64,000 bases of DNA. Origin: Pithys albifrons albifrons. Lineage: Eukaryota; Chordata; Aves; Passeriformes; Thamnophilidae. This document shows, in pieces, positions 14,201 to 23,200 of the stretch. Below the pieces are notes generated by a model, which worked only from the letters and a program-made list of their open reading frames with translations, made no database searches and had not been told where the DNA came from. The position numbers were made by a program, and so were the translations under genes. Every line of letters begins with the position of its first letter. Within the stretch, counting starts at the first letter, position 1. Location: positions 1,550,001-1,614,000 of the forward strand of contig NC_092474.1 in the NCBI RefSeq assembly GCF_047495875.1, read 5' to 3'.

Positions 14201-17200
14201 TCTAACTAATTGGAAGACCTGGGGAGAAACAAGCTATTAATTGTGTAACCCTACTGAAAATCCCCATTCCTCTTTAAATTGTATTTATTCATAAGACTCA
14301 CAACTGCTTTACTCATCCATTAGGATTTACCCCTGCCTGCTCATGGAGAGGAAGTTAAAATGCACATATGCACCTGGTATTTTCACTAGAACTTTACAAA
14401 GCAAATGCTGAAGACCCAGACAGAGGTAAGAGATCAATATGTTGAAGTTCAAAACTGGAGTTGATGGGATATCAGACTTTAAACACTTGACACAATTCTT
14501 ACCAGATGTAGATGGATTATCCTGCTGAACAGATGCAGACTCAATAAGAGAGGTAGAAGAAGCATTAAAGAGGTTAGATGTAGAAGTAGATGGCTGTGGT
14601 TCCTCATAGCAAGACTGAGTAGCTGACGGTGATGAGGTAATTTGGGTCTCATCATTACTTCTTCCTGTACTTGAGGTATCTTTGGTCACATGGCATTGGT
14701 TTTCTACATTAACTTCTACAGTTGGAAGGAGGGGAAAGGAAAGAAAAGAATCTGTGTGACAGTCACCAGATCATGGCTTCAAAATTCCAAGGAATCAAAC
14801 TCTCTTAAGAGGGTTACATTAGTCATTGGAGCTTAGCTCCTCTTCATGGTCCTGGAATTACTTCCTTACCTACTGGTTCTTGAGTTGCATCGTGTTTTGT
14901 GTTTAAGGATTCATAAAGATAAGCAACATCTGAAAGAGACAAAAAAATTAATCTTTAAACAAAAATTTGGTAACCTTAATCTCACATAAACTACTTCTAT
15001 TCACAAGTGGCTGCTGCCCCAAAGTGTCTGACAATGGAAGAGGCAAATGAGGGTCACCTCAATAGTACCATGTTAATACTCCTACTTAGGAGGCAATTAG
15101 GACAGCACAGCAAGATCTTTTCTTCTCAGGAAACCAGGCAGAGAAGCTTTTGTGTGACGTTTAACTTGTGCCAGCTATGGAACCACAGGCTTAATAATTT
15201 CTTAAACCTGAAATCAGCTCTGTGTCTGAACAAACTGTATTTTTACTGATAGTTGAATTGGAAGTTCTTCGAAGAAGCTTATTATTTCTGAGCTTACTTC
15301 TCAACTCCTTCAATCAATATTATTTCATTTCTTTGTGAGAAACAGGAACTCTCAAACATACAGATCAGGACATGTCATAAGTTTCACCCAGAAACTAATT
15401 TAGAATCTATTAATAAAATTAATCGATTAATATCCTTTTCTTCTCCACCTCCCTTCAATTTCATATTGTTCCAAACATTCCCCTAACTTGCTACTTTTCA
15501 CATCTCCAACCATCTCCAAGCAAGAAAGACTCTCTTGTAGCAACCCCTTTTTCTGATGAAAAGTTAGAATATTGTTTGCTTCAGAACTACTCAGAATGGT
15601 AAGATAGGACAATGAAATCTAAATTCTTCTCTCTGTCTTTGAAGAAGAAAAAGCTGAAAAAACAAAACTGGAAGGTTGGTAATTCAAATACTTGTTAACA
15701 CAAACTGAAATCAGAGATTCAGTTCACTACAAAGTACCTGGAAAATCGCCTAAGTCAGTTCATCTAAGTAGCATCAAGTGCACCAGTGCCAACTTAGAAA
15801 GGATTTGTGAGATAAACAAGCCATACAGATAAAAAAATACAGCTTATCACTGCCTCATGTAACACTTACATCAGACAGCATAATTTATATATAGACAGAT
15901 TTAACAGCAGCTTCATAAATTATTTCAGTAGTGAATATATATGTATCTAGAAATTTTTTAATTTACAGTCCTTCTGTCTCTTACTCTATCAAAATTGTAA
16001 ATGTAGCATTGTGTTTTACATTAAATATAATCCTATAAATGTATCTAATACTACACACTCATCTCCCACTACATCCAGGTATCTTCACCATAATAGGGGA
16101 GCTCATGTCCATAAAATCTCTCTGTTCTCCTTCAAGTTCCACTTCAGAGCTATCAAATGCAGCCATGAGAATTAACATTTTAAAATGCCTCTTTGATCTG
16201 AAGCCTTTTCCAGAAAGTGAGTGTTCTCTGCTAAAATGTGAATGTTACATCCTTCACACTCAAAAGAATTGCACACAAATGGACAGAGCAGTTGGCTGGG
16301 GCACAACAAGACATGTAAAACCAGAGCTACTCCACTCCCTCTCCCCACCTGTTCTTTCAAAATAATGAGCAACTAAACTCTTTCTGTAAATCTTTTCAGT
16401 CAGTGTTGAATTTGATGATCCTGCATAACAAATGAAATGAATGAAAAGTATGAAATGAAAAGTCTGCTGCCTCAATAATTTCAATTTCTCAAATCATTGA
16501 TGAGTATCTGTAAGACAGATGACAACACAGATCGTTTCTGAAATCTTTAATTCATTTTGTTCTGTTGCAAAAACTGAGCACTGACACCTAAATCTTGGCC
16601 CCCCATTTCTACCCAGTTAACACATAAAAGAGAATTACTCCCTGCCCAACAATAGCTTGGCTTATTTAAAAACCTTTAAAGAAGAGCCCCCACTGTTACT
16701 ATTTTTTAAAATATTCCCACTGCATCATCCTGAAAATAATTGTAGGCATGGATGGCACAATTGTTCTGTTAGACCAAATATTTTGCCAGGTTCATTAATT
16801 CTGCTTTCACTGCAGGGCTTTCCCCATCTCCCTCCTCCCTCCATTTGGCCCCTTCCCTCTTTAAAACAAAAAACCCAACACACATACACAGAAACACCAT
16901 CCCCCTGCCCAAAAAAACCCCCACACAAACCAAAAAACTTCTACAGCCTTTCCTTCTGGTGCCAGAAATTGCTTCACTGGGATATATAAAGTATCACCAA
17001 CTACCCCAGCAATTTGACTTCTAAAAGAAGCACTGGACAGAACCTCCTTAGTTACCATTCCATGCATTAGTTCTACCAAAACTACTTTGAGGCACATTTC
17101 AATTTCAGGCAGTTGCTCAGACTTGTCTCTGTAAAAACTGGCACATCCATGACCTCTTAATTATTTCTCTTAAAATTGAGTAATTCTATTATAATTACAA

Positions 17201-20200
17201 TGATATTACTTTTCTCACATGACTCAAAAGAAAATGACTAAGCACACCATTTAAAAAATATTATTCACTTACTGTTCTCTGGCTCATTTTTTCTGTAAAC
17301 AACATAGATCACATCCCCAGTCTGTAAGGGGTATGTCTGCTTCTTAACCACTTTCAGTTTATTAATTACTGTTCCATTAGTACTGTAAAGATAAAAAAAG
17401 ATAATAACATAAATGTTTTCACAATCACAAAGGAAAAGGAAGGGAAAACATCATTACTTTTAAAGAAGAAAACTTATTGGCCACCCCCCAAAAAGTGGGA
17501 AAAAAAGTCCAGAAACAAAAAGATTCTCCCAAAGACAGAATTGCAGAGCTACAAGAACTTTAAAGATCATTTGCAGCTACTGGTAAAGAGATGAGAGTTT
17601 ACAGACAAAAGATCCTTGATATTTGGCAAACTTCTCAAAATAATTGGATGATTGTTTCTGTACAATAGTCTCCACCCTTTAAGTATAAAACCCAAAAGGA
17701 CAACAGGAGTTCTATTCAAAAAGTTCTGGGCTATGTTTTCCAATTAACACTGAGAATCTCCCAAGACATTCTGGGACAAAGGAGCTTTTCCTGTGCATTC
17801 AGGGATGTCATGCAGCATTATTTTTGCTCTACTCTCGTTTCAAATAGTGAAAAAACTGAAATTCTGAGGTTACTTGGACTGTTTGCAACTCAAAAGTGAG
17901 AAGTTATTATGGTGGAAAAAAGTTACACATACTGAAAGATGAGTTGGAATGAAAAATCCAAGACTCGTGGAAGAAATTAAACTGGGGAAGAGGAAAATGC
18001 AGAGCATTGCTGATTAATTCCTCTCTCTCCTTTACCATGAGTGATGTTGTATACACAAGCTACTAATGTTTTATAACAAGTCTAGTAATCCAATACCCAA
18101 TATCTCCAGCTCACTAGCAATAGGTCTCTTTCAGGGCTGCAGCACTCGAGTTTCAGACTTCTGCCATTCAAAATCTCAGCAATTGGTACCAAATTTAAAC
18201 GAATAAAAACATTTGCTTTTCCCTCTCAGAAAAGCTGCTGCAGGAAAGAACAGCAAAGCTGTGCTGCCACCTCCTGGAGGCACCACCTGTGCCCAGGACA
18301 CAACAGCCTGAACGGAGCAGCTCCTCTCTAGACAGGGATGGTTATTTGGAAATAAGCACTTTGCCTTCTCATTATTTTTCTTTTAAAAAGCAAACTGGGA
18401 AAATCTCTTGTCTTTTAGTACCGTGAGCAGATAAAGAAAACGAGAACTTTGTCCTGGTGACATATTGGACACCAAGTCAAAATCATGACATTAAAAATTC
18501 AAAAGAAAAAGCAAGTCCATTGGAATCACTCCCACCAGTCTTGATCAAGCTGGTAGTTCTTGCTCTTACTGCTGCAATTGCTTTCACTCTCTACATGGTT
18601 GAATCAACTAATCCAACAAAAACAACAGGATCACAAAAAATTAAAAATGCTACATTAAACATTAAGAAACAAAGAAAAATCTTTGGGTCACATCAGTATT
18701 TGTTCTATTAAAGAAATTTCAAGCTTCTCCTACAAGCAAGAAAACTATTTTAAGCTTGTCTTTTTAGCTCAGGCATACAGAGGTTGAGCAGCCTGAAAGA
18801 TGTAAGGACCAAAGAACCAGCAGAGCAGAGAAATCACTCAATAAATGCCAAAGTTTAGCAATTAAGAGGGAAAAAGAATTTTAATCACTCTGTTAGAAAT
18901 TACACTTTTTAAACTTTATATTGATTGTAGTGATAATAATAAAAAGATTCTGTTGAAGTAAGAATTGTATCTCCTTCACTTGTCAAAGAAGCAGTAAAGC
19001 CTAAACCAACCCCTGAGACCTGTCAGGAAACATCAAACTTGACCTCCTTTCCAGAAGGCAAACAAAGCATACAGCTCCCATCTGCCCTAAGTGTTCCAGA
19101 CCTTCTTCTGGAATAAAACAGCTAAACTCCAGTAACAAGACTTGTATCTTACTGAGGTTTAGCTTCTACAGGCAATTCCAAGCCCAGATATCTCACTAAA
19201 TGTCCCAACAATGTATTTTATGAAATCTCCCTGTCATGACTACAAAGTTCCAAGATGGTTATGGGGAACAATAACTCAAGTAAGGTATTCTTAGAAAAAG
19301 AAAACAAAAAACCCAAACATCACACATCTAGAAACCACTCAGGCTTGGCCTCCTAAAGCAAAATGCTGAAATAGCTACAGGGCACCCTAATCATCAAATT
19401 GACTACAAACACCTGAATCTTTTCAGTTCTGCAGTCACAGAGACTTCAGTGAGAGCTGACTAATGAATTATTTGGCACACATGGACCCAAACAAAGCAGG
19501 AACAAATGGGTATCACCTAACACAGAAAACCATAAGCTTTTCTTCAATATATTAGCAAACTGAAGCAGCTGTATTTATATCTCAGCCAATAATCAAAGGA
19601 AAAAAAATTATCCAACTACCCCAGATAATTATATTGGCCTTTCATTTCCAGTTTCAGGCTTCAGCATGAGGCTTTTAACAGATATGGTGACATTTCAGAT
19701 TAATGTTGTGGGTATTTTTTTACCAGACATGCATGATAAATTGTGACATTTGTACATTCCTCTGATGTTTCAAATTAAAGTAAGGTTCCCATAAAATAAG
19801 TAGAATGTACAATGAGAACCCGAAATATGAAGGCCATTTATTAGGACTTAATATTGAACTGGTTCCAACGGGCTGTACAATTTTTCAAGAGGAGAAGAAA
19901 AACAGTTCCATCAGATATAAATTGTCTGCGTTGGGAAACAATGTCACAAAAGGTCCCAATGTATCTTTTCTAAAGAGTGGAAGAAAAAGTCAGGCCTTGA
20001 CTCCATTCCAGTGTGGTTGATGACTCATTAATGACCCATAAATTCCCTTTACTTCCCCATCCCAACTGCTGTGCAGAATTGATGTGAGCACTCAGAGCAG
20101 CCTTACGTTTGAAGTAGGTGAATGATCTGTGTGTTGTAAGACACTTTGGTGTCCTTCCAAGAAAAACGCCACTCTGTTACTTTTTAATAATCACAACCAT

Positions 20201-23200
20201 CCAGGAAAAGAATGTGATTTATGCTAAAGCTTCAGGGTCAATAGTTTCAATAGTTATCCCTTATTTAAATGCATATTATTCTGAACACACTGTACACTGA
20301 AATGAGTTTTGAATTCTATTAAGGTACAGAAACCCTTCTGTACTGTAATTCTCTATTATTTCTCACATAGAAATAGTTTTGACTGGTAGGGTGGGGAGAA
20401 TTTAGTAGCAGAAAGGCCACCAGCACCAACTGCAGATCACCCTCCAATTTACCCACATAAAGGGAATATCAGCCTTGGGTAAATAGTTTCCTGATCTGAA
20501 ACATCACTTGCTACTTAGAATCTTTAAAAAAATATCCCAGAAGATAACAAGAGTAGATCTTAAAAAACATTACATTAGTTGCCTTCAAAATTCCTTTTTC
20601 AAACTGGAGAATCTTACAATGGCTTTTACTTGGGGCAAGTCAAGTGCTGCCTTCACTGTTAGGTCAGCTTGAATAATTTGTTTTCTTTCAAGCAGTTTAA
20701 AGCAACTAGTGCATGTTTTGGAAAATAAAGCAGAAACATATCCCAGAACAGGGCGAGTCTCGGGGTATTTTATTGTACTATTTGCTAACTCTTGGCTTTT
20801 GTTACTTCCAAACTTTTATTTACTCAACAATTTTGAGTTCTCTACACATTTTCTTTCACCTGCAAATTTATGGTAATTCTTTCAAAGTAGATTCAAGAAC
20901 TCACTATGCTAATAGGGAGATAGCAACAAGTGTTGGGTGTCTGCATACATTTGATGATGTTTTTTGGGTTAGCTCCAATACAAAGTTCACTCAGCTTGAC
21001 TGTCCCACACCCACTGCCCCCTGCAATGCTTTCCTCTTCACCAGAAAAATCTGAGCTTGACCACAGCAACGTTTCCAAACTATTTTCCTCTTCATAGAAG
21101 AAAAGGCTGACATTGCAGTATTTTTCTGAGACTTGGGGCATCTGTATTGCCAACCCAAACATTCAGAAATCATCTTTCAGTCTGCCTGGTTTTTTAGACC
21201 TCATCTGATACTTGGCACAAACACGGGGAGACCCAGAAGAGTCTTGTACAAATAGTCGTATCTACGTGTTTGGTTTCTTGATTCAGCAAACAGCAGGCAC
21301 ACTTCACACCCAGTCATGGGAAGCCAAACACAGGATCCTACTCTCTTTGTGAGATACTCACACGGGTAGCAGGCACAGACAGCTCCCTGGCAGAGCTCCA
21401 GGGGTGTGGCCTTTCTGCTACTCCACCTCGGAACAAGCCTCACCTCTTCATGAATATATCATACAGAAAATTAACTTTAATTTTGCTTTGGTAGTTTTCT
21501 GCTGCTTCACTTTCTGCCTCAGGGGGTGTCTGGGAGGTGGGGGAAAGGAGGCAGGAATGTTTCTGTATCATGCATGATTTATTTAGTTTGTATTATCATA
21601 ACATTGGTCTAAACCAATTCTACCAGAGACAGTTTCTCAAGATTAGATTTACAGCTGCACTCTCAAACTGCCATGATAGGCAAACATGGCAAACATTCCA
21701 AACATTTGTTGTTTGGAACATCTTGAAATTTAGGATTATATTGGGGAATGACAATTACAAGCCTTTTCCCAGACATCCCAGCTAGGCCTTATATTTTCCA
21801 AAAAATTTAGCATTCTGTCCTACAGCTTCTGGGAGTATAATCCCTACAGGAATCTATCCAGGGACCCATCCTGGATACCCTGGACCTACAGAAGGATGTA
21901 TAACAAGTACATGTTATTATTCCACTTCTATTTGATGCTTTGAGATCATCACTGCTGTTGTTTTCTTCCCTGTACAAGTGCCTGAAATAAGGCAAACATA
22001 TTCAGAGCTTTTAAGAATGCTGCCATCACTTTTTTCTCCAAGTCTAAACAGAACTTTTATATCAACCACATTTTTCACCCAGTAGATTATGAAAGAGCCA
22101 AAAAATCCACCCCAAACCCAGACATAAAAGCCATGGGGGGAAAAAAGAAACAACAACAAAAAAAGAATCTACTACTGATGCCTCAAGCAATAAACAAGAT
22201 TTTTCTTCACAGACTAAAAGGAAGACAAGATTAGAAGTTCACAGAAGAACCAACCTTGTATCTTCCAATGACACTTGACCAGACTCTTCATCCACAATGA
22301 TTTTACAGTGATCTCCAGACACCAACTTGTTGCCAGGGAAAGATAAGTCACAACCTTAAAAAGAAAACAGATTTTCCAGTGTGCTTAAAAATACACATCA
22401 CACAGTCAGATCAGCATTCTACATTGCTGTAAATGCACCACAATCTGACTCAAGTACATCTGCAACAGTTCAAAGCTTCTACTGTCACACAGACAGCAAC
22501 ACTGTGTGATACACAAATACAAATGGTGAGATAGACCCACGTGCTGGTATAAACTTATTTCAACCTCCTGAAGATGTTTCAGTTCCCTTTTACCCTCCCA
22601 ATCAGAACCCTTACAGATGGAAATCAAATCACAATAACTGTGTTCTAGAGTGGTACAGAAATAAATTCCTACATATTTGAAGTATTCAATCCAAATGCCA
22701 GAGGCACACAGCACAGAGCACCCAGCTCTTTTTCCACATCACTGTGACACTGTTTCACTGGAATTAACTTCTGTTTCATTCTGGTATACTGGAGAGAGTA
22801 GTAGGAACCAACAGCTGATAAATAAAAATGTATTGCTTTCCAATCTTGAAGTCTTTTTCTTTTGTTTGTTTTCAAATAGGAAAATTTTCCTCATCACTGC
22901 TGACAGCACTATTATGTTAATAAAGCCAAAGAGAATTACAAATCCAGGACTAAGATTTAGGGATACACAAGAAAAGTGTGATGACAATGTTGATGTGATA
23001 GAAACCCTCCCACCTACAACTCCAGAGCTCTGACCAAATCTTGTCTTTTTACTTCACTTTAACACTGGACATTGGAGGCAACACTCAATGTTCCCACTGA
23101 TCCCCAATGTGCCCCACTGATCCCCAATGTTCCCACTGATCCCCAATGTGCCCCACTGATCCCCAATGTGCCCACTGATCCCCAATGTGCCCACTGATCC

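Noticed and set aside
17550..17585. Possible CR1-like segment (ACTTTAAAGATCATTTGCAG)
   Set aside because: A short match to one CR1 segment without the flanking conserved tail. Chance cannot be excluded.
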